From assembly GCA_945952425.1 (NCBI GenBank), contig CAMFIX010000062.1:1-10500 (forward strand): a stretch of 10,500 nt of DNA. Direction: 5' to 3'. Positions within the stretch are counted from its first letter, which is position 1; each line of letters opens with the position of its first letter. A program made the position numbers and the translations under genes. Under the pieces are notes generated by a model that was not told the origin of the DNA, made no database searches, and saw only the letters and a program-made list of their open reading frames with translations. Below are positions 1-6,889 of this stretch, piece by piece. Source of the DNA: an uncultured Pseudorhodobacter sp. GTDB taxonomy: Bacteria > Pseudomonadota > Alphaproteobacteria > Rhodobacterales > Rhodobacteraceae.

Positions 1-75
1 CCCGAAACGCCTCCCGCCCCCCGCCCTGCCCGGCTGACGCTGGAAGACCCGACCCCGAAAGCCGCCCGACCCGAC

Positions 76-1029
76 ATGTCCCCGCCTCCCGAGCCGCCCA
101 AGACCGAAGCCCCCCCCCAGGGCGAACCGGCGCCCCGTCCGCAGATCGGCCAGGCCGCCACCGGGCAGAAGGGCTTTTACGCCGGCCATTTCGGCTTTCA
201 TTCCCATCCTTTCGCCCTGATGCCCGACCCGACGCTGATTCTCTGGTCGCGCGATCACCGCCGGGCGTTTTCGGTGCTGGAATACGGCGTGGTCTCGGGC
301 GCGCCGATCACGCTTCTGACCGGGGGGATCGGCTGCGGCAAGACCACGCTCCTGCGCGAGCTCCTGGGCCGGCTCGACGACACGATCACCGTGGGCCTGA
401 TCTCGAACGCGCAAGGCGGGCGGGGCGAGCTGGTGCAATGGGTGCTGAACGCGCTGGGGAAAAGCTTCGACCGCAAGGCGGGCTATGTCGCGCTGTTTCA
501 AGAGCTGCAGGATGCGATGATCGAGGAATATGCCCAAGGCCGCCGCACGCTCCTGATCTTCGACGAGGCGCAGAACCTGAGCCTGGAAAGCCTGGAAGAG
601 CTGCGGATGCTGACCAATATCAACACCGGCAAGGATGTGGTGCTGCAGCTGGTGCTGACCGGCCAGCCGGAATTGCGCGACATGATCCGCACCCCCCGGC
701 TGGAGCAATTGGCGCAGCGCATCGCCGTCAGCTATGACCTGCAGCCGCTGGACGGGCCCACCACCGCCGAATTCATCCGCCACCGGCTGAAGGCCGCGGG
801 CGGCACGGGCGAGGAATTCGACCCCGCGGCGCTGGATGTGATCCACGAGGTCACCCGCGGCGTGCCGCGCCTGATCAACCAGTTCTGCGACATTTCCCTG
901 CTTTACGCCTGGACGGTGGACCAGCACCGCATCGGGCCCGTGCTGTTGAAACAGGTTCTGGAGGACAATATCTTCTTCGCCGTCCAACCCCCCGCCGCCC
1001 CGGCCGTGACCGCAGAGGGCCAGGCATGA
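76..1029 (+). CDS. ExeA-like AAA+ ATPase of a polysaccharide locus
   Basis: This is a P-loop AAA ATPase of the ExeA / general-secretion-like type often found beside GumC-type co-polymerases and BY-kinases. Seen in the 317 residues counted from this ATG: a proline-rich, probably disordered head (1-30); the family's entry motif (around 33-52, including FGFHSHPF and MPDP); Walker A GGIGCGKT (83-90); Walker B LLIFDEAQ (159-166); a sensor-1-like strand LVLTGQPEL (192-200); and the conserved RGVPRLINQFCD segment (261-272). No membrane segment is visible, so it should be cytosolic or peripheral. The exact role of these ATPases in polysaccharide export is not known; energising or regulating assembly is an inference. 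The start is uncertain. No Shine-Dalgarno sequence precedes position 76, and the frame is open and proline-rich back to position 1, so the gene may begin outside the window. Its stop overlaps the next start (ATGA). Confidence 0.85.
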   Translation: MSPPPEPPKTEAPPQGEPAPRPQIGQAATGQKGFYAGHFGFHSHPFALMPDPTLILWSRDHRRAFSVLEYGVVSGAPITLLTGGIGCGKTTLLRELLGRLDDTITVGLISNAQGGRGELVQWVLNALGKSFDRKAGYVALFQELQDAMIEEYAQGRRTLLIFDEAQNLSLESLEELRMLTNINTGKDVVLQLVLTGQPELRDMIRTPRLEQLAQRIAVSYDLQPLDGPTTAEFIRHRLKAAGGTGEEFDPAALDVIHEVTRGVPRLINQFCDISLLYAWTVDQHRIGPVLLKQVLEDNIFFAVQPPAAPAVTAEGQA

Positions 1030-2543
1030 GCTTCGATCTGCGCTATTACTTGGCCGTGCTCTTGCGCCGCCTGCATTGGGTGATCCTGACCTTCATCGCC
1101 GTCACGGGGCTCGCCGTCGTCGTGGCCTTCCGCATGACGCCGGTCTACGAAAGTTCGGCCCGGCTCTTGCTGGAAAGCCCGCAGATCCCCGACAGCCTGG
1201 TGGCGCCGACCGTGGACACCGCGGCGCTGGAGCAGCTGCAGATCGTGGAACAGCGCCTGATGACGCGGCAGAACCTGCTGGAGGTCGCGCGCAAGTTCGA
1301 TGCGTTGCCGGGGCTGGCCGGGCTGACCCCGGACGAGATCGTCGATGGCATGCGCAAGGCCACGGTGATCGACAAGCAGGCCGGGCGCGACCAGGCGACC
1401 TTGATGACGATCACCTTCCGCGCGCCGACGCCCCAGGCCTCGGCCGCGGTGGTGAACGAATATGTCACCCGGATTCTCGCCGACAACACCGCGACCCGCA
1501 CCGGCCAGGCCCAGGACACGCTGCAATTCTTCCGCCAGGAGGTCGACCGGCTTTCGACCGACCTGTCGACGCAAAGTGCCGCCATCCTGGACTTCCAGAA
1601 CAAGAATGCCGATGCCCTGCCCGACACGCTGAATTACCGCATGACGCAGCAGGCCAGCCTGCAGGAGCGCCTGTCGGAGGTCTCGCGCGCCATCGCCAGC
1701 CTGAAGGACCAGCGCGAGCGGCTGGTGGAGATCTACCGCTCGACCGGCCAGCTTGGGCCGACGCAACAGACGCCCGAGGCGGCGCAGCTGGCCAGCCTGC
1801 AGGCCGAGCTTGCCCGGGCCCGGGCGATCTATGCCCCGGGCAATCCCAAGATCGCGCTCCTGGAAAGCACGGTGGCGGCGCTGCAGGGCAAGATCGCGGC
1901 GCAAGACCCCGCGCCGGGCGCGCCCGCGCCGATGACGCCTCTGGACATCCAGACAACCCAGATCGACGCCCAGCTGAACCAGCTGGACCTGCAATCGAAA
2001 GACATCACCACGCAGCTTGCCGCGCTGAAAGCCTCCATCGACCGCACCTCGGCGGTCTCGGTCCAGCTGCAGGCCCTGCAGCGCGATTACGACAACACGC
2101 AGACCCAATATGCCACCGCGACCGACCGGCTGTCCAAGGCCTCGACCGGCGAGCGGATCGAGGCCCTGGCCAAGGGCCAGCGCATCGGCGTGCTGGATGC
2201 CGCCACGATCCCCGATCAGCCGGCCAGCCCCAACCGGGTGCGGATCGGGCTTTTGGGCGGGGTGGCGGGGCTGTTTCTGGGCTTCGGCCTGATCCTTCTG
2301 ACCGAGATCCTGAATTCCGCCATCCGCCGCCCCATCGACCTGGAGCGGCATCTGCAGATCACGCCGATCGGCGTGATCCCCTATAGTTTCACCCCGCGCG
2401 AAATCCTGCGGCGGCGGCTGACCATCGCCCTGGTCTTCCTGGTCGTGGCCTTGGGCCTGCCGCTCGCGGTCTGGCTGATCGACAGCTATTACCTGCCCAT
2501 CGACCTGATCATCGCCAAGATCACCAAGAAGCTGAACCTGTAG
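1026..2543 (+). CDS. Wzz/GumC-type polysaccharide co-polymerase (chain-length determinant)
   Basis: This inner-membrane protein should set polymer length and link polymerisation to export. Visible in the 505 residues: a short cytoplasmic N-terminus; TM1 (about 17-36); a Wzz-type domain; a long periplasmic region with heptad-like Leu/Ala/Gln-rich coiled coils (about 160-235, 255-292, 310-385) containing the PGNPKIALLE motif (271-280); a proline motif IPDQPASPN (395-403); and TM2 (about 405-427). After TM2 comes the RRPIDLERHLQ...IGVIPY segment, which in this family faces the cytoplasm. A third hydrophobic helix (about 465-486) and a basic amphipathic tail then follow. There is no fused kinase domain; the kinase is the next gene. 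The start at 1026 overlaps the preceding stop by 4 bases, and a partial Shine-Dalgarno (GAGGG, near 1015-1019) lies about 6 bases upstream. The family call is firm, but polymer and subclass are unknown. Confidence 0.92.
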   Translation: MSFDLRYYLAVLLRRLHWVILTFIAVTGLAVVVAFRMTPVYESSARLLLESPQIPDSLVAPTVDTAALEQLQIVEQRLMTRQNLLEVARKFDALPGLAGLTPDEIVDGMRKATVIDKQAGRDQATLMTITFRAPTPQASAAVVNEYVTRILADNTATRTGQAQDTLQFFRQEVDRLSTDLSTQSAAILDFQNKNADALPDTLNYRMTQQASLQERLSEVSRAIASLKDQRERLVEIYRSTGQLGPTQQTPEAAQLASLQAELARARAIYAPGNPKIALLESTVAALQGKIAAQDPAPGAPAPMTPLDIQTTQIDAQLNQLDLQSKDITTQLAALKASIDRTSAVSVQLQALQRDYDNTQTQYATATDRLSKASTGERIEALAKGQRIGVLDAATIPDQPASPNRVRIGLLGGVAGLFLGFGLILLTEILNSAIRRPIDLERHLQITPIGVIPYSFTPREILRRRLTIALVFLVVALGLPLAVWLIDSYYLPIDLIIAKITKKLNL

Positions 2544-2547
2544 GAGG
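2542..2547 (+). promoter_or_regulatory. Strong ribosome binding site for the kinase gene
   Basis: A full AGGAGG lies 5 bases before the ATG at 2553. It overlaps the TAG stop of the co-polymerase gene at 2541-2543. It fixes the kinase start and suggests efficient re-initiation after the upstream gene. Confidence 0.8.
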
Positions 2548-2552
2548 CCGCG

Positions 2553-3356
2553 ATGGAACGTCTGGAAGCCGCCATGGTCAAGGCCCGCGCCGCAAGGGCC
2601 GAGGCCCTGGGCCGCAAGCCCACCCCGGGCCCCGCGCCCGCCGTCGATTTCGACGGCCCGCCCCTGCCCCCGGTCGAGCTCGGCCCCGATCTCGCCCGAC
2701 GCCAGCGGCTGACGGCGCTGCTGGGCCAGGGGCCCGCGACGCCCCATGACATCCTGCGCTCGCGCGTGGTGCGGCAGATGGGGGAAAAGGGCTGGAAGCG
2801 GGTGGCGGTGACCTCGCCCACCACCAAATGCGGCAAATCGACCGTGGCCTTGAACCTGGCCCTGTCGCTGGCGCGCTACGGCCAGTTCCGCATCCTGCTG
2901 GTCGATCTGGACCTGCGCCATCCCACGCTGGCGAAACTGCTGGAGCTGCGCCACCCGCCCGAGATCGCGGGGCTTCTGCAGGGCGGCAAGCTGATCGATC
3001 ATGCCTTCAGCTTCGGGACCAACCTCGCCCTGGTGCCGAACGGCCGGGCCGTGGCGCGCTCGGCCGAGATCCTGCAGGATGCGGCGACGCTGGCCAGCCT
3101 CGACCGGATCGAGACCGAGTGGAAGCCCGATATCGTGATCTTCGACCTGCCGCCGATGCAGGGCAACGACGACACGCTGGGCTTTCTGCCCCATGCCGAT
3201 TGCGCCCTGATCGTGGCCGCGGCGGAAACCAGCACCATCCCCCAGATCGACCGCTGCGAGGCGGAAGTGGGCCAGCTGACCAATGTGCTGGGCCTCGTCC
3301 TGAACAAATGCCGCTACACCGACCGCATCACGGGCTTCGAGCAAAGCTATTACTGA
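2553..3356 (+). CDS. Stand-alone BY-kinase-like (CpsD/CapB-type) ATPase
   Basis: This is a probable bacterial tyrosine autokinase partnering the co-polymerase, as in two-piece CapA/CapB systems. The 267-residue cytosolic protein has an Ala/Pro-rich head (1-60), a deviating Walker A (TSPTTKCGKST, 87-97), Walker A' ILLVDLDLRHP (114-124) and Walker B IVIFDLPP (194-201). These are the three hallmark motifs, in order. The usual consensus TSxxPGxGKST is changed at the Pro-Gly step to Thr-Lys-Cys, while the Gly-Lys-Ser-Thr needed for phosphate binding remains. The C-terminal tyrosine cluster is small: Tyr255 and a terminal Tyr266-Tyr267. Kinase activity is therefore likely but not certain; a regulatory ATPase is the alternative. 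It is the last gene of the operon, and its final seven bases overlap the convergent GT4 gene. Confidence 0.85.
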   Translation: MERLEAAMVKARAARAEALGRKPTPGPAPAVDFDGPPLPPVELGPDLARRQRLTALLGQGPATPHDILRSRVVRQMGEKGWKRVAVTSPTTKCGKSTVALNLALSLARYGQFRILLVDLDLRHPTLAKLLELRHPPEIAGLLQGGKLIDHAFSFGTNLALVPNGRAVARSAEILQDAATLASLDRIETEWKPDIVIFDLPPMQGNDDTLGFLPHADCALIVAAAETSTIPQIDRCEAEVGQLTNVLGLVLNKCRYTDRITGFEQSYY

Positions 3357-4570
3357 GGCGGCCTGACGCCCTGGCCCCGGCCTGCAAACAGCGCGGCCAG
3401 CCAGCGGGCTTCCTGCGCGATGTCGTGTTCGGCGCACACCTTCGCGCGGCCCGCTTGCCCCATCCGGGCGCGCAGCGCAGGGTCGGCCAGCAGGCGGTCG
3501 ATGGCCTCGGCCAGGGCCTCTTCGTCGCCGGGCGGCACGATCAGGCCCGAGACGCCGTTTTCGACCAGCTCGGGCACGCCCGCGATCTGGGTGGCGATCA
3601 CCGGGACGGCGGCGGCCAGGGCCTCCATCAGCACGACGGGCAGGCCCTCGGCGAAAGAGGGCAGGACCAGCATATCGGCCGAGGCCAGGAGGGCGGCCAC
3701 CTGCCCCTCGTCGAGATAGCCCGGGAAGGCGACCTCCAGCCCCAAATCCCGCGCCCGCGCCATCAGCCGCTCTTTCGAGCGCCCGTCGCCCGCCACGGTC
3801 AGCCGCGCCCCGGGGTGGCGGGCGCGGATCTTGGCGAAGGCCTCCAGGAGCAGGGGCACGCCCTTGACCGGGTCGAGCCGCCCGACGAAGACCACATGCC
3901 CGCCCCCGCCCCGGCTGGCCTGGTAAAGCGCGGGGACGATGCCGCAATGGACGATCCTCAGCTTGGGCCAATGCGCCTCGTCGGAGAACAGCATGGCCTG
4001 GCTGCGGCAATAGTGACTGATGCAGGCGATGAACGCCGCCCGGGCGATCTTTTCGGGCAGCGCCCAGTGGCGGGGGGCGAAGAAGATATCCGGGCCGTGG
4101 AGCGTGATGGAAAACGGCAGCCCCGCCATCTCGGCCGCGATCATGGTGAGGGAGCCCGAAGCATCGCCGAAATGGTTGTGCAGATGGGTGACACCTTGCG
4201 TCAGCAGGTGATCGGCCAAGACCCCCGCTTCGAGGAAATAGAATGCCTGCCACAAAAGCGCCCTGGCCCCCGGCGGCCTTGTGCGGAGCGCCAGCGCCAG
4301 CGCGCGGCCCCACCGCGCCGGGCTGCGCCGGATCATCCGCAGATGGGCCCCGATCAGCCGCAAAGGATTCTTCGCCGCCGCGATGACGCCGAAGGTGCGG
4401 GCGCTTTCCGCGAATTGCGCGGCCCCCACCATGCCCGAGGCCGCAGGCTGGCGCACCGTGCAGGCCAGGACGGTGATACCTTGCGCCCGCAAGGCCTCGA
4501 TCTCGCGCTGGATGAAGGTATGCGAAACGCGGGGGTATTCGCTGACGATATAGCCCAGAACCGGGGTCAT
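3350..4570 (-). CDS. Family 4 glycosyltransferase (WcaL/AmsK-like)
   Basis: This is a retaining GT-B glycosyltransferase that should add a sugar from a nucleotide donor to the lipid-linked repeat unit on the cytoplasmic face. From the chosen start it has 406 residues. The opening YIVSEYPRVSHTFIQREI (7-24) is typical of colanic-acid and amylovoran transferases. HNHFGDASG (131-139) and TLHGPDIF (156-163) follow, then FVGRLDPVKG (228-237) and GDG (261-263). The donor-site E-x7-E motif is EGLPVVLME (308-316), followed by AGVPELVENG (330-339). The ATG at 4570 is chosen because a GGAGG lies 5 bases upstream and it overlaps the stop of the GT2 gene (ATGA). A longer reading to 4648 would add 26 non-conserved residues inside that gene. 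Its stop lies within the last codons of the convergent kinase gene. Donor and acceptor sugars cannot be read from sequence. Confidence 0.9.
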   Translation of the reverse strand: MTPVLGYIVSEYPRVSHTFIQREIEALRAQGITVLACTVRQPAASGMVGAAQFAESARTFGVIAAAKNPLRLIGAHLRMIRRSPARWGRALALALRTRPPGARALLWQAFYFLEAGVLADHLLTQGVTHLHNHFGDASGSLTMIAAEMAGLPFSITLHGPDIFFAPRHWALPEKIARAAFIACISHYCRSQAMLFSDEAHWPKLRIVHCGIVPALYQASRGGGGHVVFVGRLDPVKGVPLLLEAFAKIRARHPGARLTVAGDGRSKERLMARARDLGLEVAFPGYLDEGQVAALLASADMLVLPSFAEGLPVVLMEALAAAVPVIATQIAGVPELVENGVSGLIVPPGDEEALAEAIDRLLADPALRARMGQAGRAKVCAEHDIAQEARWLAALFAGRGQGVRPPQ

Positions 4571-5442
4571 GGATGCCTCCACCACAAAAGCTTGCCAAGC
4601 CCGCCGGCGGCCTTGGCCAGCTGGGCATCGCGCCGGGACGTGGGCCAAAGCGCCAGCGCCGCCGCGCCATGGCCCAAAGCCTGCACCAGCCCCGCCGCCA
4701 TCCAGAAGAGCACGCGCCCGCCATGCCCGCCCCCCGCCTCGACCACCACCCGCAGCCTGCCGCCGTGAAAGCGCCGGGCGCGCAGATAGGCCGGGGTCAG
4801 CCGCGCGGCGGGCACATGTTCGCAGACCGGGGTCCGCGCCGACCAGGTCAGCCGCAGGCCGCGCACCTCGACCAGGCTGCGCAAGAGCCAGACATCCTCG
4901 CCCCCGCCGTTGAAGCGCGCCTCGAAGGGCGGCCCATCGGGAAAGCAGCGCGCCCGGTCGAACATGGAATTGCCGGTGCCGAGCCAGGCGCGCCGGTCGG
5001 TGATGTCGGCCCCGTCGGGCAAAGCCATCCGGCGCGAGAACATCGCCTCGAAAGCGCCCTGCAGCCCAAGCGGCGGCGGGGTCTCGAACACCGGCTCCAC
5101 CGGGCCGAAAGCCGCGGCCACCCCGGTCTCGGCCACCTGCCGCCAGCCCGCGAGCCAGCCCGGCCCCGGCCTTTCGTCATCGTCGATGAAGAGGACGAAG
5201 CGCCCCCTGGCCCGCGCCACCCCGGCATTGCGGGCATGGGCGACCCCGGGGCGCGGTTCGTGCAGGCAGGTGACCCCGGCAAAGCCCGCGACCAGCCCCG
5301 CCGCCCCCGCCTCGGGGCTGTTGTCGACCACCAGCACCTCGACATCGCCCGCCAAATCGCCCGTCAGATCGCCCAAAAGCGCCGCAAGCCCCTCCGGCCG
5401 CCGGAAGGTCGGGATCACGATCGAGATCAGGAGCCCGCTCAC
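4567..5442 (-). CDS. Family 2 glycosyltransferase with C-terminal hydrophobic segment
   Basis: This is a GT-A fold inverting transferase predicted to act on the lipid-linked repeat unit. From the GTG at 5442 it has 291 residues. Seen: the entry strand LLISIVIPTFRRP (4-16), VEVLVVDNSP (34-43), the metal-binding strand FVLFIDDDE with three Asp (82-90), the acceptor-side LGTGNSMFDR (154-163) and the catalytic-base motif GGGEDVWLLRSL (179-190). A basic HVPAARLTPAYLRARR stretch (209-224) and a hydrophobic segment (about 243-266), possibly membrane-associated, follow. The GTG is chosen because GGAG lies 7 bases upstream (5450-5453) and the GT2 fold begins right after it. The frame is open to 5685, but that extension is non-conserved in character and has only a weak alternative GTG at 5484. 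The gene is coupled to the GT4 gene by a 4-base overlap. Confidence 0.87.
   Translation of the reverse strand: MSGLLISIVIPTFRRPEGLAALLGDLTGDLAGDVEVLVVDNSPEAGAAGLVAGFAGVTCLHEPRPGVAHARNAGVARARGRFVLFIDDDERPGPGWLAGWRQVAETGVAAAFGPVEPVFETPPPLGLQGAFEAMFSRRMALPDGADITDRRAWLGTGNSMFDRARCFPDGPPFEARFNGGGEDVWLLRSLVEVRGLRLTWSARTPVCEHVPAARLTPAYLRARRFHGGRLRVVVEAGGGHGGRVLFWMAAGLVQALGHGAAALALWPTSRRDAQLAKAAGGLGKLLWWRHP
4576..4580 (-). promoter_or_regulatory. Ribosome binding site deciding the GT4 start
   Basis: On the minus strand GGAGG lies 5 bases before the ATG at 4570. It sits inside the end of the GT2 gene and supports the short start over the upstream in-frame ATG at 4648. Confidence 0.7.
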
Positions 5443-5533
5443 CCCCGGGCTCCGGCATGCGGGGGACGGAAGACGAAAAGGCACATGGTCGCAAAATCCC
5501 CCGATCCGGGAAAGTTCGCCCGGCCATCGCGCG

Positions 5534-5562
5534 ATTATGGAAGAGAAAAATGGCGACCAAAA
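5534..5562 (-). promoter_or_regulatory. Possible sigma-70-like promoter for the GT2-GT4 pair
   Basis: On the minus strand CATAAT (5534-5539) differs from the -10 consensus at one base. A poor -35 match (TTTTGG or TTTGGT) lies 16-17 bases upstream. Transcription would start near 5527, leaving a leader of about 85 bases before the GTG at 5442. It is a weak candidate, helped by the AT-rich surroundings. Confidence 0.25.
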
Positions 5563-5637
5563 GGCCTGAAGGCCCCCTCGCCTGTGGCTTGGGCAGCGCC
5601 CTGCGGCAGAAAAGCCGCGGGCGGGCTTGTCATTTTC

Positions 5638-5649
5638 GGGCCATGGCCC
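5638..5649. repeat. Perfect 12-base palindrome between divergent units
   Basis: GGGCCATGGCCC is its own reverse complement and lies midway between the divergent start codons. It could be an operator half-site pair, but in GC-rich DNA such a palindrome can occur by chance. Confidence 0.35.
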
Positions 5650-5766
5650 CCATCTTGCCGCGGAAGGCCCGGATTTTTCCCGCAATCTCCCCCCAGGTCT
5701 TCACCGAAGTTTCACCCAAACGCGGAAAGCCTGTTCCGCCGATATCAGAGCCGAAAGCCGCGCATC

Positions 5767-6876
5767 GTGACCGAACCCTCCGCCCGCCCTGCCAAGAGCC
5801 GCATCGCCGTCGTGGGCCTGGGCAAGATGGGGCTTTCGCATTTCGCCATGGTCAATGCCCACCCGCAGGTTCAGGCGCTGGCCTGCGATGCCGGGGGGTT
5901 TCTGACCGATGTGCTGGAGAAGAACATCTCCGCCCCGGTCTTTCGCGATTACGCCGCGATGCTGGCCGAGGCGCGGCCCGATGCCGTGCTGATCGCCACG
6001 CCTTCGAAACTGCACGGGCCGATGGTGCGCGCGGCGCTGGACGCGGGGGTCCATGTGTTTTGCGAAAAGCCCTTCACGCTGGATTGGCGCCAGTCCGAAG
6101 AGCTGGCCAACCTGGCCGAGGCCAGGGGGCTGGTGAACCGCGTGGGCTATCATTACCGCCATGTCGGCGCCTTTGCCGAGGTGGCGCGGCTGTTGCAGGG
6201 GGGCGCCATCGGCCAGGTCACCCATATATTGGCCGAGGCTTATGGGCCGGTGGTCCTGGCGCCCAAACGCGCGACCTGGCGGGGGCAGAAATCCGAAGGG
6301 GGGGGCTGCCTTTACGATTACGCCGCCCATCCCCTGAACCTGCTGAACTGGTATTTCGGCACGCCGACCGCGGTTTCGGGCTCGGTCCTCGCGCCGATCT
6401 TCTCGGCCGATGTCGATGACCAGGTGATGTCCACCCTGCGCTTTGCGGGCGGGCAGACGGCGCAGCTTTCGGTCAACTGGTCCGACGAGGCGCAGCGCAA
6501 GATGACGGTGCGCCTGACGCTGATCGGCACCAATGGCCGCATCTTCGCCGACCGGCAGGAGGCGCAGATCTACCTGAGGAAACCCGTGGCGGCCCTGCCC
6601 GACCTGCCCCAGGGGTGGAGCGTGAAATACACCACCGAAATGACCGAAGACCCCTGGTTCTATCTGCGGGGCGAGGAATATTCCCACCAGATCGCCGATT
6701 TCGTCGCGGCGATCCGGGGCGAGCCCCCCCGCCCCGGCGCGGTGCCCAATGATTTCCGCAGCGCCGCCCAGACCGACCGCACCATCGCCATGATCCTGGA
6801 CGACCATTCCGGCCAGGCCCTGCCGCCCCCTCGCCCCACCCTGCCCCGCAAACGCCGCTTCTTCGGCCTCTTCTGA
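5767..6876 (+). CDS. Gfo/Idh/MocA family NAD(P)-dependent oxidoreductase
   Basis: This is a probable sugar or nucleotide-sugar dehydrogenase that prepares or modifies a building block for the polysaccharide. From the GTG at 5767 it has 369 residues. It shows the Rossmann motif IAVVGLGKMG (13-22), the end of the cofactor domain with the catalytic-lysine motif CEKPF (99-103), GYHYRHVG (127-134), and the substrate-domain motif GGGCLYDYAAH (178-188), whose Asp184 and His188 are the usual catalytic-site positions. A basic, phenylalanine-rich tail (RKRRFFGLF) ends the protein. Length is normal for the family. The start is inferred: only a weak Shine-Dalgarno precedes the GTG, but it stands directly before the Rossmann fold and no ATG fits. 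It is the first gene of the four-gene operon. The substrate could be a UDP-sugar acid, an inositol or another sugar and cannot be told from sequence. Confidence 0.88.
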   Translation: MTEPSARPAKSRIAVVGLGKMGLSHFAMVNAHPQVQALACDAGGFLTDVLEKNISAPVFRDYAAMLAEARPDAVLIATPSKLHGPMVRAALDAGVHVFCEKPFTLDWRQSEELANLAEARGLVNRVGYHYRHVGAFAEVARLLQGGAIGQVTHILAEAYGPVVLAPKRATWRGQKSEGGGCLYDYAAHPLNLLNWYFGTPTAVSGSVLAPIFSADVDDQVMSTLRFAGGQTAQLSVNWSDEAQRKMTVRLTLIGTNGRIFADRQEAQIYLRKPVAALPDLPQGWSVKYTTEMTEDPWFYLRGEEYSHQIADFVAAIRGEPPRPGAVPNDFRSAAQTDRTIAMILDDHSGQALPPPRPTLPRKRRFFGLF

Positions 6877-6889
6877 AAGGACCGCTGCG

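Larger units (their letters stand above)
5443..5766. promoter_or_regulatory. Divergent intergenic region
   Basis: This 324-base stretch separates the minus-strand glycosyltransferase pair from the plus-strand oxidoreductase operon, so promoters for both should lie here. It contains a locally AT-richer block (about 5470-5560), a perfect 12-base palindrome GGGCCATGGCCC (5638-5649), and a small hairpin-like GGCCTGAAGGCC (5563-5574). I see no convincing sigma-70 promoter for the plus strand. Reading frames cross the region only because of high GC; their translations are low-complexity and match nothing I recognise. Confidence 0.6.

Noticed and set aside
3357..3370. GGCG...CGCC mini-hairpin after the kinase stop, considered as a terminator
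   Set aside because: Only four base pairs, no U-tract, and it lies inside the coding sequence of the convergent GT4 gene.
903..4724. Very long minus-strand open frame (over 1200 codons) across the first operon and the GT4 gene
   Set aside because: Its translation is Arg/Gly/Gln-rich low complexity with no family motif, it is antisense to well-recognised genes, and it is out of frame with the GT4 gene. It is a by-product of high GC third positions.
2828..4768. Long plus-strand open frame overlapping the kinase gene and running antisense to the two transferases
   Set aside because: Low-complexity translation without motifs. The real coding strand in 3350-5442 is clearly minus, by GT4 and GT2 motifs.
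5537..5569. Ten-codon open frame starting ATGGAAGAG, considered as a leader peptide
   Set aside because: No ribosome binding site and no attenuator-like hairpin pair around it. It is short enough to be chance.
5443..5685. 81-residue N-terminal extension of the GT2 gene
   Set aside because: The GT2 fold begins right after the GTG at 5442, which has a Shine-Dalgarno sequence. The extension shows no domain or signal peptide and would use up the divergent promoter region.
4573..5766. N-terminal extension of the oxidoreductase reading frame back to 4573
   Set aside because: It runs antisense to the GT2 gene, is Pro/Arg/Gln-rich, and the Gfo/Idh/MocA fold starts only after the GTG at 5767.
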